Below are positions 45,419-54,610 of a stretch of 64,000 nt of DNA, piece after piece. This stretch comes from Gammaproteobacteria bacterium. Its GTDB lineage: Bacteria > Pseudomonadota > Gammaproteobacteria > Steroidobacterales > Woeseiaceae. The notes below the pieces were generated by a model that worked only from the letters and a program-made list of their open reading frames with translations, did not search any database and was not told the origin of the DNA. The first letter of the stretch is position 1, and the number at the start of each line of letters is the position of its first letter. The position numbers were made by a program, and so were the translations under genes. Where the stretch lies: assembly GCA_029861535.1 (NCBI GenBank), contig JAOTZC010000001.1:1-64000 (forward strand). Direction: 5' to 3'.

Positions 45419-46336
45419 ATGGCAAACATCGCAAAGAATTTGGACCCGCTCGACGAACTTAGGTTGGTGGCCAGGCCGGCACCGGACCGACTGCCGGCGA
45501 TGTTGTTTCTCGCTGCATTGATTCACGGCGTCCTGATTATCGGTATCGCATTTAATCCCGCGTTAATAGACGAATTTGCCGAAGCCATTTCATTAGAAGT
45601 GACGATCGTCGCCGATGCCGATCAGCACATTGATCGACCCGACCGTGCCGAGTATCTGGCGCAGGCCAGCCAGGAAGGCGGCGGCAATACGACCGAACAA
45701 GTGCGGCCCTCTTCGGTGCAAGACAGTGCGGCGCCGATCGACAACTTGGGTACTGAGAACGGTAACAGCTTTACCGATTCCACCACTCATGAACGTGCTG
45801 CCGACGAATTATTGTCATCGCAGCGTCAGCAGGATTTCGAAGTTCAGGACGACCCGCGCAGCGAACCGCAACCTGACGAACGCATTGCGCTTGCGCTCGA
45901 AAAAGGCAGCGACACGAGCCTGCCGCTTCCTCAAGAAGAGCGCGCCACACTCCTAATACACGACGACGATCCGCGCCAGCTTGTTATCAGTGCCGATACC
46001 GAGGAGTCAAACGTCGCCTTATATCTCGACAACTGGAAGCGACGCATCGAGGCTGTCGGTGATGATTATTTCCCTGAGCTCGGCAGTCTCGACGGCCTAA
46101 CTGGCAGCCCGACGCTGGAGGTCAGTATCAATTCCTCCGGCGAACTCGCCGAGGTCATTATTCGAAAATCATCGGGCTCAGCCGTATTAGATCAGGCCGC
46201 ACTCGACATTTTGCGCCGAGCCTCTCCGTTCGATCCGTTTCCGGTCGAAATTCGCGGCGATTACGATTCACTGCGATTTGCCTACAAGTGGTTGTTTGTC
46301 GAAGACGTTGTAACCAAGACGGCCAGCGTCAACTAG
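45419..46336 (+). CDS. tonB: TonB-family energy transducer
   Basis: About 305 residues from ATG 45419. A cytoplasmic N-terminus (~36 residues), one membrane helix (LPAMLFLAALIHGVLIIGIA), a long acidic and polar periplasmic linker without the usual Pro-Lys repeats, and a C-terminal TonB domain (YLDNWKRRIEAVGDDYFPEL, SGELAEVIIRKSSGSAVLDQ, FRFAYKW-like end). It transmits the proton-motive force to outer-membrane receptors such as BtuB, or, given its pil neighbourhood (as tonB3 in Pseudomonas), may serve pilus function. Confidence 0.88.
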   Translation: MANIAKNLDPLDELRLVARPAPDRLPAMLFLAALIHGVLIIGIAFNPALIDEFAEAISLEVTIVADADQHIDRPDRAEYLAQASQEGGGNTTEQVRPSSVQDSAAPIDNLGTENGNSFTDSTTHERAADELLSSQRQQDFEVQDDPRSEPQPDERIALALEKGSDTSLPLPQEERATLLIHDDDPRQLVISADTEESNVALYLDNWKRRIEAVGDDYFPELGSLDGLTGSPTLEVSINSSGELAEVIIRKSSGSAVLDQAALDILRRASPFDPFPVEIRGDYDSLRFAYKWLFVEDVVTKTASVN

Positions 46337-46392
46337 TTCGATACCTGAGTTTCACGGTTGTACCGGTCTGGCCGAGGGCGGATACTGTGCGT

Positions 46393-46956
46393 ATGGAAGC
46401 TACCAAAACGCTGGCCAATCAACTGCTGATCGCAATGCCGGGCATGGAAGACCCAAACTTCAACAGCACGGTGACGCTGATCTGCGAACACAACGACGAC
46501 GGCGCCCTCGGAATCGTCATCAACCGCCCTTTGACGCTGAAGCTTGGCGGTCTTTTCGAGCAGCTCGACCTCGATGGTGCCGATCCGTTGACTTCCGAAA
46601 ACCCGGTGTTGATGGGTGGGCCCGTTGGGCCGGAGCGTGGCTTCGTGCTGCACGATTCGACGCATTCATATGAACACTCCCTTGCCGTGTCGGGGGAGAT
46701 AAATCTGACTTTGTCGCGCGATGTCATCGATGCAATGGCAAAAGGCGGCGGCCCGGCCAAGTCATTGGTCGCTTTGGGCTATGCGGGCTGGGAACCCGGC
46801 CAGCTCGAGGAAGAAATGCTGGCGAATTCCTGGCTCAACGTTCCGACCTCGGCCGACATCGTATTCGACCACCCGTTCGCCGATCGCTGGTCGGCGGCGG
46901 CGCAGTTGATGGGAGTGGATATCAGCCGCATGTCTCCTGATGCAGGACATGCCTAA
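46393..46956 (+). CDS. yqgE: YqgE/AlgH family protein
   Basis: 187 residues from ATG 46393 (GTG 46387 has an equally good GGCGG site). Family blocks are LANQLLIAMPGMEDPNFNST, LICEHNDDGALGIVINRPL, VLMGGPVGPERGFVLHD and LGYAGWEPGQLEEEML. The family has no settled biochemical role; in P. aeruginosa it is called AlgH. ruvX overlaps its end by 17 bases, a very conserved pair. Confidence 0.93.
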   Translation: MEATKTLANQLLIAMPGMEDPNFNSTVTLICEHNDDGALGIVINRPLTLKLGGLFEQLDLDGADPLTSENPVLMGGPVGPERGFVLHDSTHSYEHSLAVSGEINLTLSRDVIDAMAKGGGPAKSLVALGYAGWEPGQLEEEMLANSWLNVPTSADIVFDHPFADRWSAAAQLMGVDISRMSPDAGHA

Positions 46957-47434
46957 GCCCAAGACGGCCGAAACACCGGTAGCGACCATCATCGCATTCG
47001 ATTTCGGCCTACGACGTATCGGCGTTGCGGTCGGCCAAACCGTTACTGGCTCCGCCAGCCCGCTGGGCGTCGTTAGCAATGGCTCCTCAGGTCCCGATCA
47101 TGATCGTATCGCCGCGCTGTTAAAGGAGTGGCGACCGGACAAGCTCGTCGTCGGTATGCCATTCCACGTTGACGGCAGACCGGGTGACATGGAAAAGCCG
47201 ATCCATGCATTTATCGACGAGCTCAGACGTTACAAAATTGCCGTCACCACTGTTGACGAACGCTACACGTCGCTGGAAGCCGAAGAGGCACTGAGACTTG
47301 CCCGTCAAAGCGGCAGCCGCGGCCGAATCCGAAAAGAAGATATCGACGTGGCGGCCGCAGTATTGATTGCAGAACGGTATCTCGCAAGACACCGGTCGGA
47401 GCCCGTCGTGCGGGAGATTCACCCATCTGAATAG
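46940..47434 (+). CDS. ruvX: RuvX/YqgF pre-16S rRNA nuclease
   Basis: 164 residues, RNase H-like fold. AFDFGLRRIGVAVGQ carries the first catalytic Asp, KLVVGMPFHVDGRPG the second block, VTTVDERYTSLEAEE the third acidic, and KEDIDVAAAVLIAERYL the last. It trims the 5' end of 16S precursor rRNA and is also linked to Holliday-junction handling. It overlaps yqgE by 17 bases. Confidence 0.95.
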   Translation: MQDMPKPKTAETPVATIIAFDFGLRRIGVAVGQTVTGSASPLGVVSNGSSGPDHDRIAALLKEWRPDKLVVGMPFHVDGRPGDMEKPIHAFIDELRRYKIAVTTVDERYTSLEAEEALRLARQSGSRGRIRKEDIDVAAAVLIAERYLARHRSEPVVREIHPSE

Positions 47435-47455
47435 AAGGCGGCGCGGGTAGGCGGC

Positions 47456-47524
47456 GGATCGGACCCTCTTCATCGTCATGGCTCGCTACGCTGCGCTTTA
47501 CTTCCGATGAAGAGGGTCCGACCC
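47456..47524. repeat. REPIN-like palindrome, family C
   Basis: Arms at 47456-47475 and 47505-47524 are inverted copies matching at 19 of 20 positions, with core GGTCGGACCCTCTTCATCG. The loop on the minus strand reads GAAGTAAAGCGCAGCG and AGCGAGCCATGA, shared with the decayed copy at 34688-34727. It lies in the 150-base gap between ruvX and pyrB and would form a strong hairpin at the end of the yqgE-ruvX transcript. Confidence 0.85.
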
Positions 47525-47584
47525 GTCGCCGTGCAATACTATTCGCTGGCCCGCGTCCATCGTTCTCCGTAGAATTGCGCAGCC

Positions 47585-48577
47585 ATGCAATCCAGCGATA
47601 GCCAATCAAACGACGAAGCGAACCTGCAGCTAAATCCGGACGGTTCGCTCAGACACCTGTTGACACTCAAGGGTCTCGACAAAAGCCTGCTGCTCGAATT
47701 GCTGGACGATGCCGAGCAGTATCTGAGTCCGGAGGGCATGCTCCCAGTACGCAGTAATGCGCTCGCCGGCCGCACAGTGGCCAATCTGTTTTTCGAGCCA
47801 AGCACCCGAACCCGCGCATCGTTCGATCTTGCCGGCAAGCGCCTCGGAGCAGACGTTTTAAATCTTGATGTCAACACCTTGTCGCGCAAGAAGGGCGAGA
47901 GCATTCTCGACACGATTTATACGCTCGAGGCGATGGCAGTTGACATCATGGTGGTACGCGACGCCAGCACCGGCGTACCCGCCTACATTGCGAGAAACGT
48001 GAAAGATTTTGTCAGCATTCTAAACGCCGGCGAGTCGGACGCTTCGCATCCAACCCAAGGACTACTGGATCTGCTAACCATCCGTCAACGAAAAGGCGGT
48101 TTTGAAAACCTTACCGTCGCCATTGTTGGCGACATTCAGCATTCGCGTGTCGCGCGTTCAGCGGCGTACGGGCTGCGCACGCTTGGGGTTGGCGAATTGC
48201 GGCTGGTATCGCCGCCGGCTATGGCTCCGGACGATCCAGAGCTTTCCTTCGCGACCATTGTCGACAACCTTGATGAGGGTATTCGTGATGCCGATGTGGT
48301 GATGGCGCTTAGGATTCAGCGCGAGCGCATTGGCAACCTCGACGGCATTCCGAATATCGATGAATACTTTGCCAGCTTTGGAATCAGCAACGAACGTATG
48401 CGGCTTGCGAAACCAGATGCAATCGTTATGCACCCAGGTCCAATGAACCGAGGCATTGAGATCGAGAGCGCGCTCGCGGATGGTGCACAATCCGTCATTA
48501 CGCAACAAGTTACGAACGGCGTCGCAGTGCGTATGGCCATACTAGTGCGCGTCGCCGCGTCAATGGACGCTCGTTGA
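47585..48577 (+). CDS. pyrB: aspartate carbamoyltransferase, catalytic chain
   Basis: 330 residues. The carbamoyl-phosphate site FFEPSTRTRASFDLAGKRLG (~76-95), the ESxxDT-like GESILDTIYTLEAMAVD, and IVMHPGPMNRGIEI are conserved. It has a ~25-residue N-terminal extension as in Pseudomonas PyrB. In Pseudomonas this enzyme needs an inactive dihydroorotase PyrC' encoded next. Here the next gene is instead a PyrK-like reductase whose TTG overlaps the pyrB TGA. pyrR is not present upstream. Confidence 0.96.
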   Translation: MQSSDSQSNDEANLQLNPDGSLRHLLTLKGLDKSLLLELLDDAEQYLSPEGMLPVRSNALAGRTVANLFFEPSTRTRASFDLAGKRLGADVLNLDVNTLSRKKGESILDTIYTLEAMAVDIMVVRDASTGVPAYIARNVKDFVSILNAGESDASHPTQGLLDLLTIRQRKGGFENLTVAIVGDIQHSRVARSAAYGLRTLGVGELRLVSPPAMAPDDPELSFATIVDNLDEGIRDADVVMALRIQRERIGNLDGIPNIDEYFASFGISNERMRLAKPDAIVMHPGPMNRGIEIESALADGAQSVITQQVTNGVAVRMAILVRVAASMDAR

Positions 48578-49461
48578 TTAGCGCCGCCCAGGAATCCGCC
48601 CAAAAGAACCGCGGCACGATCTTTGTCGAAGACGGCGAGATCATCCGTCACGAGGCATTTGCCGGCGAGCAGTTTATTCAACGCATTCGCGCGCCGCGCT
48701 GTGCCGCGGCGGCCAGCGCTGGCAGTTTTGCGCACATAACTTGCGACGAGTCTCTGCCGATGAGGCGGCCGCTGTCGATCATGCGCGCACAAGATGACTG
48801 GTTCGAAATTCTCTATAAGACTGTTGGCGACGGATTACGCCTGTTGTCGCAAAAAAAAACCGGCGACCGGGTCAGCGTGCTCGGCCCCATCGGCATACCG
48901 TTTCAGCCGGATACTGAGCGACCCAATGCGTTGTTAATCGGCGGCGGCGTCGGAATTCCACCGATCGTGTTTCTCGCCGACGCGCTACGACGCAACGATC
49001 ACTTTCGACCGCTTGCTATGCTTGGATCAGAGATTCCATTCCCGTTTGATCTCATCACATCAAGACTCGAGATCGACGGCGTCAGTGATGCAATTTCCAG
49101 CACAATGCCGCTCTTGGAAAGCTGGGGAATTCCGACGCGGCTTACCAGTTTAGAGGGGTATTCTGGTTGTTTCGATGGCTACGTCACCGACCTCGCCGAC
49201 AAATTCTTGAGCGCACAAAACACGGCATCCCTTGAAAAGACGAAGGTCTTCGCGTGCGGGCCGACACCGATGCTAAAAGCAATCGCCGCACTCGCCAGCC
49301 AATACAACATCCCATGCGAAGTCTCACTAGAGGAGTTTATGGCTTGCGCGGTCGGCGGCTGCGCCGGCTGCACGGTGCTGATCGAAACGCCTGAAGGCCC
49401 GGCCATGAAACGCGTCTGCGTCGACGGACCGGTTTTTGATGCAGCAACAGTCGTCTGGTGA
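48574..49461 (+). CDS. pyrK: PyrK-like dihydroorotate dehydrogenase electron-transfer subunit
   Basis: 295 residues starting with TTG that overlaps the pyrB stop (TTGA). FAD-binding RPLSIM (~68), NAD-binding ALLIGGGVGIPPIVFLADAL (~119), and a C-terminal 2Fe-2S site with four cysteines (EEFMACAVGGCAGCTVL then MKRVCVDGPVF). PyrK passes electrons from class 1B PyrD to NAD. No pyrD is in the window, and most gammaproteobacteria use a class 2 PyrD that does not need PyrK. The partner is therefore unknown. Confidence 0.85.
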   Translation: MISAAQESAQKNRGTIFVEDGEIIRHEAFAGEQFIQRIRAPRCAAAASAGSFAHITCDESLPMRRPLSIMRAQDDWFEILYKTVGDGLRLLSQKKTGDRVSVLGPIGIPFQPDTERPNALLIGGGVGIPPIVFLADALRRNDHFRPLAMLGSEIPFPFDLITSRLEIDGVSDAISSTMPLLESWGIPTRLTSLEGYSGCFDGYVTDLADKFLSAQNTASLEKTKVFACGPTPMLKAIAALASQYNIPCEVSLEEFMACAVGGCAGCTVLIETPEGPAMKRVCVDGPVFDAATVVW

Positions 49462-49568
49462 TGGTCGGCAAATGCGCAACGACAACATCGTCGCTGTTGG
49501 CGACTAGACAAATGCGCGTTGAACTGCAAGACTGAAAACGTAAATCAGATTCGATTTGGAGACTATTA

Positions 49569-50429
49569 ATGCGCGCACTAATTGCCGTTTCGCTAATCTT
49601 GATGTTTGCTTCCGCGAACGCCGAAAATCCCATCGACACGCTGAAACGCGTCGCAGAGACTGGAGAGTTTCGAATTGGCTATGTCCCTGATGCGCCACCG
49701 TTATCGTTTCACGACAGCAAAGGCAACGTCGTCGGTTATTCCATCGATCTTTGTCGACATATAGCGTCGACAATCCGCGACGATTTGGGTCTCGAATCTA
49801 TCGATATTACATTTACGCCATTGATTGCCATGGAAGATCGCCTTAGTGCGGTTGAAAATGGTGATATTGACATCGAGTGCGGTGCAACGACGGTAACTCT
49901 GTCACGCCGGCAGCGTGTTGATTTCACCTTGATGACGTTTATCACCGGCAGCGCCGTGTTATCACGCAAGTCGAGCCCGATCGACAATGTTGACGATCTT
50001 GCTGGCGCGAAAATTGCCGTCGTACCGGGTACGACGACCGAAGACGTGATGCGGCGTGTAATTGAAGTCAATGAGTTCGATGTCGATTTGCAGTTAGTTG
50101 AATCGCATGACGAAGGCATGGAAGTGCTGAATTCCCGTAAGGTCACTGGTTTTGCCACGGACCGCGCGATGCTGATCGGGCACGTATTCAGAAACGAAAA
50201 CGCGAAGAACCAGTATGCCCTGACTCGTAGCGCGTTATCGTTCGAACCATATGCGATGATGATTCCACGTGGCGACACCAAATTCCGTCTGATCGCCGAT
50301 AAGGCGCTTGCGTCACTTTATCGTAGCGCGAGAATCCGGCGCGTCTATCACAATTGGTTCGGCCGCTATGGCGAACCATTATCACCCATCGTCGAGGCGA
50401 TGTATCAGTTTCAGGCGGTAGGCGAATAA
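49569..50429 (+). CDS. periplasmic amino-acid-type solute-binding protein (SBP family 3)
   Basis: 286 residues. Signal peptide (LIAVSLILMFASANA) and two-lobed family 3 fold: FRIGYVPDAPPLSFHDSKGN, YSIDLCRHIAS, IECGATTVTLSRRQRVDFT (the ligand-binding Arg region) and GAKIAVVPGTTTEDVM. GGAG sits upstream of the ATG. No permease or ATPase is next to it, so it may feed a transporter elsewhere. The substrate is probably an amino acid or related compound. Confidence 0.87.
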   Translation: MRALIAVSLILMFASANAENPIDTLKRVAETGEFRIGYVPDAPPLSFHDSKGNVVGYSIDLCRHIASTIRDDLGLESIDITFTPLIAMEDRLSAVENGDIDIECGATTVTLSRRQRVDFTLMTFITGSAVLSRKSSPIDNVDDLAGAKIAVVPGTTTEDVMRRVIEVNEFDVDLQLVESHDEGMEVLNSRKVTGFATDRAMLIGHVFRNENAKNQYALTRSALSFEPYAMMIPRGDTKFRLIADKALASLYRSARIRRVYHNWFGRYGEPLSPIVEAMYQFQAVGE

Positions 50430-50451
50430 GTATTTTGCTACTCTGTGATTC

Positions 50452-51510
50452 CTATCCGCCGAAGTTGATCTTCGCCTCAAGGTTCGAGCGGGAATCCGCA
50501 TGTGACATCGCCTCATCGAGCGTTATCGTGCCAGCCTTGTAGAGATTCAACAGCGCATCATCGTAGTTCTGCATGCCCTGCTCGCCCGACTCCTTGTGCG
50601 CTTCCTTCACCGCCGAAATATCGCCTTTAATCATCAAGTCCTTGATATGCGGCGTATTGAGCATCAGCTCGACAGCAGCGACACGCTTCCCGTTTCGACT
50701 CCTGACTAGCCGCTGGGACAAAATCGCACGCAGATAATGTCCAAGATCCATAAACACTTGCGCATGCTGATCCTGCGGGAACAGATTGATGATGCGATCG
50801 AGGGTTTCCGGCGCGTTATTGGAGTGCAAGGTCGCAAGAACCAGGTGGCCCGTACCAGCCATATCGAGCGCCGATTGCATCGATTCGCGGTCACGAATCT
50901 CACCAATCTGAATAACGTCAGGAGCGGCTCGCATCGCGCTCTTTAATGCACGGGCGTAGGATTTCGTGTCGAGGCCGACTTCTCGCTGATTAACGATCGA
51001 TTGCTTATTCGGGTGCAGAAACTCGATCGGATCTTCGATTGTAATAATGTGCGACGACGTTTTCTCATTGCGATAATTAATCATCGCCGCAAGTGTCGTT
51101 GACTTGCCGGCACCCGTTGCACCCACCATGAGGATTAGGCCGCGGCGCAGCATTGTGAGGTCTTTAATCTGCTCGGGCATGCCCAGCTCAGCAAGTGTCG
51201 GCAGGTCGCTGGTGATATAGCGCAAGACCATGCCGACATTGCCACGTTGATGAAAAACATTGACACGAAAGCGGCCAAGGCCTGCTTCGGTGATCGCGAA
51301 GTCGATTTCGAGCTCTCGATGAAAGGCCTCGAGCTGCTCTTCGGTCATCAATTCGATTGCCGCCTGCTTGACCATTTTCGGCGTCATTTCGAGCTTGTTG
51401 ACCGGCATGATTTTGCCTTCTATCTTGATCTTAGCCGGCGCATAGGGTGCGAAAAAAAGGTCGGAAGCCTTTTTTTCGACCATCAATTTGAACAGCGGCT
51501 TGACGTTCAT
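50452..51510 (-). CDS. PilT/PilU-family ATPase, third paralog
   Basis: 352 residues. Walker A GATGAGKSTT (~130), Asp box ITIEDPIEFLHPNK, Walker B-like IGEIRDRESM, and His box TLHSNNAPETLDR are intact, so it should hydrolyse ATP. The N-terminus lacks the DLHLSGG block of PilT and reads MVEKKASDLFFAPYAP, like PilU. It is the last of three tandem retraction-type ATPase genes on the minus strand. Its exact role is unknown; the C-terminus is short, without the PilU tail. Confidence 0.9.
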   Translation of the reverse strand: MNVKPLFKLMVEKKASDLFFAPYAPAKIKIEGKIMPVNKLEMTPKMVKQAAIELMTEEQLEAFHRELEIDFAITEAGLGRFRVNVFHQRGNVGMVLRYITSDLPTLAELGMPEQIKDLTMLRRGLILMVGATGAGKSTTLAAMINYRNEKTSSHIITIEDPIEFLHPNKQSIVNQREVGLDTKSYARALKSAMRAAPDVIQIGEIRDRESMQSALDMAGTGHLVLATLHSNNAPETLDRIINLFPQDQHAQVFMDLGHYLRAILSQRLVRSRNGKRVAAVELMLNTPHIKDLMIKGDISAVKEAHKESGEQGMQNYDDALLNLYKAGTITLDEAMSHADSRSNLEAKINFGG

Positions 51511-51542
51511 CGATCCAGTGCTTCCCTTGCTCTGTCAGCGGC

Positions 51543-52700
51543 TCAGAACGTCTGAGCCGATTCCTCTTCCATAATGTGAAGGCTTTCGGCGTGCTGGTCT
51601 GCGATCGACGAATCGCGCTTACTCTCAAGTTTGACGCGCAGTCGTAGCTCGTTTTTCGAATCGGCATTGCGCATCGCTTCTTCGTAGGAAATAGTGGCCG
51701 ACTCGTAAAGATCGAACAATGCCTGATCGAAGGTCTGCATACCAAGGCGCGTCGATTTCGACATGATCTCCTTAATCTGTCCAACCTCGCCTTTAAAAAT
51801 AAGATCTTGAATGAGCGGCGTATTGAGCATAATTTCCATTGCCGCTATTCGGCCGATGCCACCTTCGCGAGGCACGAGACGCTGCGAAACGAAGGCCTTG
51901 GTATTTAGCGACAAATCCATCAGCAGCTGCTGGCGGCGTTCTTCCGGGAAAAAGTTAATGATTCGATCGAGTGCCTGGTTGGCGCTGTTCGCGTGCAGCG
52001 TCGCGAGGCAAAGATGGCCCGTTTCTGCAAACTGAATTCCGTATCCCATCGTTTCCTTGTCGCGAATCTCACCAATAAGGATTACATCTGGCGCTTGTCG
52101 AAGCGTGTTCTTTAGGGCCGCATGCCAGGAATCTGTATCGATACCGACCTCTCGTTGCGTAATGACGCAGCCTAAGTGAGGGTGAACGTATTCGATAGGA
52201 TCTTCAATCGAAATAATGTGGCCGCGTGAATTTTCATTGCGATGACCGATCATCGCCGCGAGCGTCGTTGACTTACCGGAACCTGTACCTCCAACTACGA
52301 TGACGAGGCCACGCTTATTCATGACGACGTCTTTCAAAATTGGTGGCAATTCCAGTTCTTCGAGGGTTGGAATCTCCGTCGTAATCGTGCGCAGTACGGC
52401 GCCGACGTTGCCCTGCTGGATGAAGGCGCTAACGCGAAAACGGCCGATGCCCTGTGGCGCGATTGCGAAGTTACATTCCTTGGTCGCATCGAACTCTTTG
52501 ATCTGCTTGTCATTCATGATGGCGCGCACCATGATCGTCGCCTGTTCATTTGACAGCGGCGTCTCTGTTGCTTTGTGAATTGTTCCGTCGACTTTGATCG
52601 CCGGTGGAAATCCACAAGTAATGAACAGGTCCGAACCGTTTCGTTCGACCATCTTCTTGAGCAGGTTTTGCGTCAGTCGTACCGCTTGCTCGCGTTCCAT
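51543..52700 (-). CDS. pilU: PilU twitching motility ATPase
   Basis: 385 residues. The order and wording match P. aeruginosa PilU: GSDLFITCGFPPAIKVDG, FRVSAFIQQGNVGAVLR, Walker A GGTGSGKST, GHIISIEDPIEYVHPHLGC, IGEIRDKETM, TLHANSANQALDRIINFFP and the extended tail with LRLRVKLESKRDS. PilU assists PilT in retracting type IV pili. ATG start; 39 bases after pilT. Confidence 0.95.
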   Translation of the reverse strand: MEREQAVRLTQNLLKKMVERNGSDLFITCGFPPAIKVDGTIHKATETPLSNEQATIMVRAIMNDKQIKEFDATKECNFAIAPQGIGRFRVSAFIQQGNVGAVLRTITTEIPTLEELELPPILKDVVMNKRGLVIVVGGTGSGKSTTLAAMIGHRNENSRGHIISIEDPIEYVHPHLGCVITQREVGIDTDSWHAALKNTLRQAPDVILIGEIRDKETMGYGIQFAETGHLCLATLHANSANQALDRIINFFPEERRQQLLMDLSLNTKAFVSQRLVPREGGIGRIAAMEIMLNTPLIQDLIFKGEVGQIKEIMSKSTRLGMQTFDQALFDLYESATISYEEAMRNADSKNELRLRVKLESKRDSSIADQHAESLHIMEEESAQTF

Positions 52701-52739
52701 GTTTCCTGTCTCCTATTCCGGAACGGCCTCAGCCCGTCC

Positions 52740-53780
52740 CTAGAAATTTTCCTTGTTGGCCGCCCTAAAGCGCGCTTCTTCCTTGTTAATCAGGCCCTTT
52801 GACATCAATTCGGCCAGATTCTGATCGAGCGTGTGCATTCCGGATCCCTGTCCCGTCTGAATCGCCGAGTACATTTGTGCAATCTTGCCTTCGCGAATCA
52901 AGTTTCGAATCGCCGGGGTACCGATCATAATCTCATGAGCGGCAATTCGACCACCGCCAACTTTCTTCAGCAGCGTTTGCGAAATGACGGCGCGTAGCGA
53001 CTCCGACAACATCGCCCGGACCATCTCTTTTTCTGCGGCTGGAAATACGTCGACGACGCGGTCGATCGTTTTTGCGGCCGAGCTCGTATGCAGCGTACCG
53101 AATACAAGATGACCTGTCTCCGCGGCGGTTAGCGCCAGCCGAATGGTTTCGAGGTCACGCAACTCACCAACCAGGATTACATCCGGATCTTCACGCAGCG
53201 CCGAACGCAGCGCTTCGTTAAAGCCGAGTGTGTCGCGATGTACCTCGCGCTGATTGATCAGAGACTTCTTCGATTCGTGAACGAATTCGATCGGATCCTC
53301 GATGGTCAAAATGTGGTCCGGCTTATTTTCGTTGATGTAGTCAACCATCGCCGCGAGGGTCGTGGATTTACCGGATCCTGTTGGTCCCGTTACGAGCACT
53401 ATCCCCCTTGGGTGCATCGACACATCCTTGAAAATCGGTGGCGCACCTAGATCTTCTAGCGTCAGAATTTCAGAGGGAATCGTACGAAACACCGCAGCCG
53501 AGCCGCGATTCTGGTTAAAGGCATTGACTCGAAAGCGAGCTAGCTTCGGAATCTCGAATGAAAAGTCAGTCTCCAGGAACTCCTCATAATCCTTGCGCTG
53601 CTTGTCATTCATGATGTCGTACACCATGCTATTGACGTCCTTGTGGGTCAGCGACGGCATGTTGACGCGCTTGATGTCACCATCAACACGAATCATCGGC
53701 GGCACCCCACCGGACAGGTGCAGGTCGGAGGCGTTGTTTTTTACCGTGAACGACAATAGCTGAGCAACGTCGACGGCCAT
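52740..53780 (-). CDS. pilT: PilT pilus retraction ATPase
   Basis: 346 residues, the size of P. aeruginosa PilT. SDLHLSGGVPPMIRVDGDI, Walker A GPTGSGKSTT, DHILTIEDPIEFVHES, VGELRDLETIRLAL, GTLHTSSAAKTIDR and the C-terminal AIRNLIREGKIAQMYSAIQT (AIRNLI motif) are all present. It depolymerises type IV pili at the inner membrane. It heads the three-gene operon and diverges from yggS, as in Pseudomonas. Confidence 0.97.
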   Translation of the reverse strand: MAVDVAQLLSFTVKNNASDLHLSGGVPPMIRVDGDIKRVNMPSLTHKDVNSMVYDIMNDKQRKDYEEFLETDFSFEIPKLARFRVNAFNQNRGSAAVFRTIPSEILTLEDLGAPPIFKDVSMHPRGIVLVTGPTGSGKSTTLAAMVDYINENKPDHILTIEDPIEFVHESKKSLINQREVHRDTLGFNEALRSALREDPDVILVGELRDLETIRLALTAAETGHLVFGTLHTSSAAKTIDRVVDVFPAAEKEMVRAMLSESLRAVISQTLLKKVGGGRIAAHEIMIGTPAIRNLIREGKIAQMYSAIQTGQGSGMHTLDQNLAELMSKGLINKEEARFRAANKENF

Positions 53781-53875
53781 ATTTCTCCCTCTTTCTGGCT
53801 CGAAAATAGCGTCCCGGACTTACCATAACCCGGACCAATTCGAAGCCTAGTATAGCGAAGCACCCGGAGTAAAAC

Positions 53876-54559
53876 GTGATTAGAGTCACGGAAAACTTGC
53901 GAAAAATCCGAGATTTGCTGGCCAATTCAGCCATTCAGGCTGAACGTGACCCGGCGTCCGTCAAATTGCTCGCTGTCAGTAAAAAACAGCCGCTCGAAAA
54001 GGTCTTGGCGGCGGCCAGTTGTGGTCAGCGCGATTTTGGCGAAAACCAGGTGCAGGAAGGCCTCACGAAGATCAACAAGACGCTTACCGAGGACCTTACC
54101 TGGCACTTCATTGGCCATCTGCAGACCAATAAAACACGTGCCGTCGCCGAGCACTTTGACTGGGTTCACAGTATCGACCGACTGAAGATTGCGGAGCGGC
54201 TGAGCCGCCAGCGACCGGCCGAGCATTCGCCCCTCAATGTCTGCCTAGAGGTCAATATTGATGCCGAGGAAGCCAAGTCCGGCGTCAGCCCGAACGCACT
54301 ACCTGAGCTTGCCGCCGCTGTTAGCGAATTACCCAACCTGTCACTACGCGGCTTGATGTGCCTGCCGGCAATTCGGAGTTCTTTCGAAGAACAACGAAAA
54401 CCGTTCGCAAAGCTCTACAAACTGGCAGAATCCCTGTCAAGCAGCGGTATCGAGCTCGATACGCTCTCTATGGGGATGAGCGCTGACTTTCGCGCCGCTA
54501 TTTTTGAAGGTGCAACGATCGTGCGCATTGGCACTGCAGTGTTCGGCGCTAGAATCTGA
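53876..54559 (+). CDS. yggS: YggS-type PLP homeostasis protein
   Basis: 227 residues starting at GTG. LLAVSKKQPLEKVL carries the PLP lysine; DFGENQVQEGLTKI, LTWHFIGHLQTNK, SLRGLMCLPAI and LSMGMSADFRAAIFEGATIV are conserved, the last for phosphate binding. It binds pyridoxal phosphate and buffers its level rather than catalysing a reaction. proC follows within about 50 bases, the usual pairing. Confidence 0.95.
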   Translation: MIRVTENLRKIRDLLANSAIQAERDPASVKLLAVSKKQPLEKVLAAASCGQRDFGENQVQEGLTKINKTLTEDLTWHFIGHLQTNKTRAVAEHFDWVHSIDRLKIAERLSRQRPAEHSPLNVCLEVNIDAEEAKSGVSPNALPELAAAVSELPNLSLRGLMCLPAIRSSFEEQRKPFAKLYKLAESLSSSGIELDTLSMGMSADFRAAIFEGATIVRIGTAVFGARI

Positions 54560-54610
54560 GCCTTGGAATTCAAGCCCGGAAACATCAATCCTTTACGTGA
54601 GCTTGCAAAT

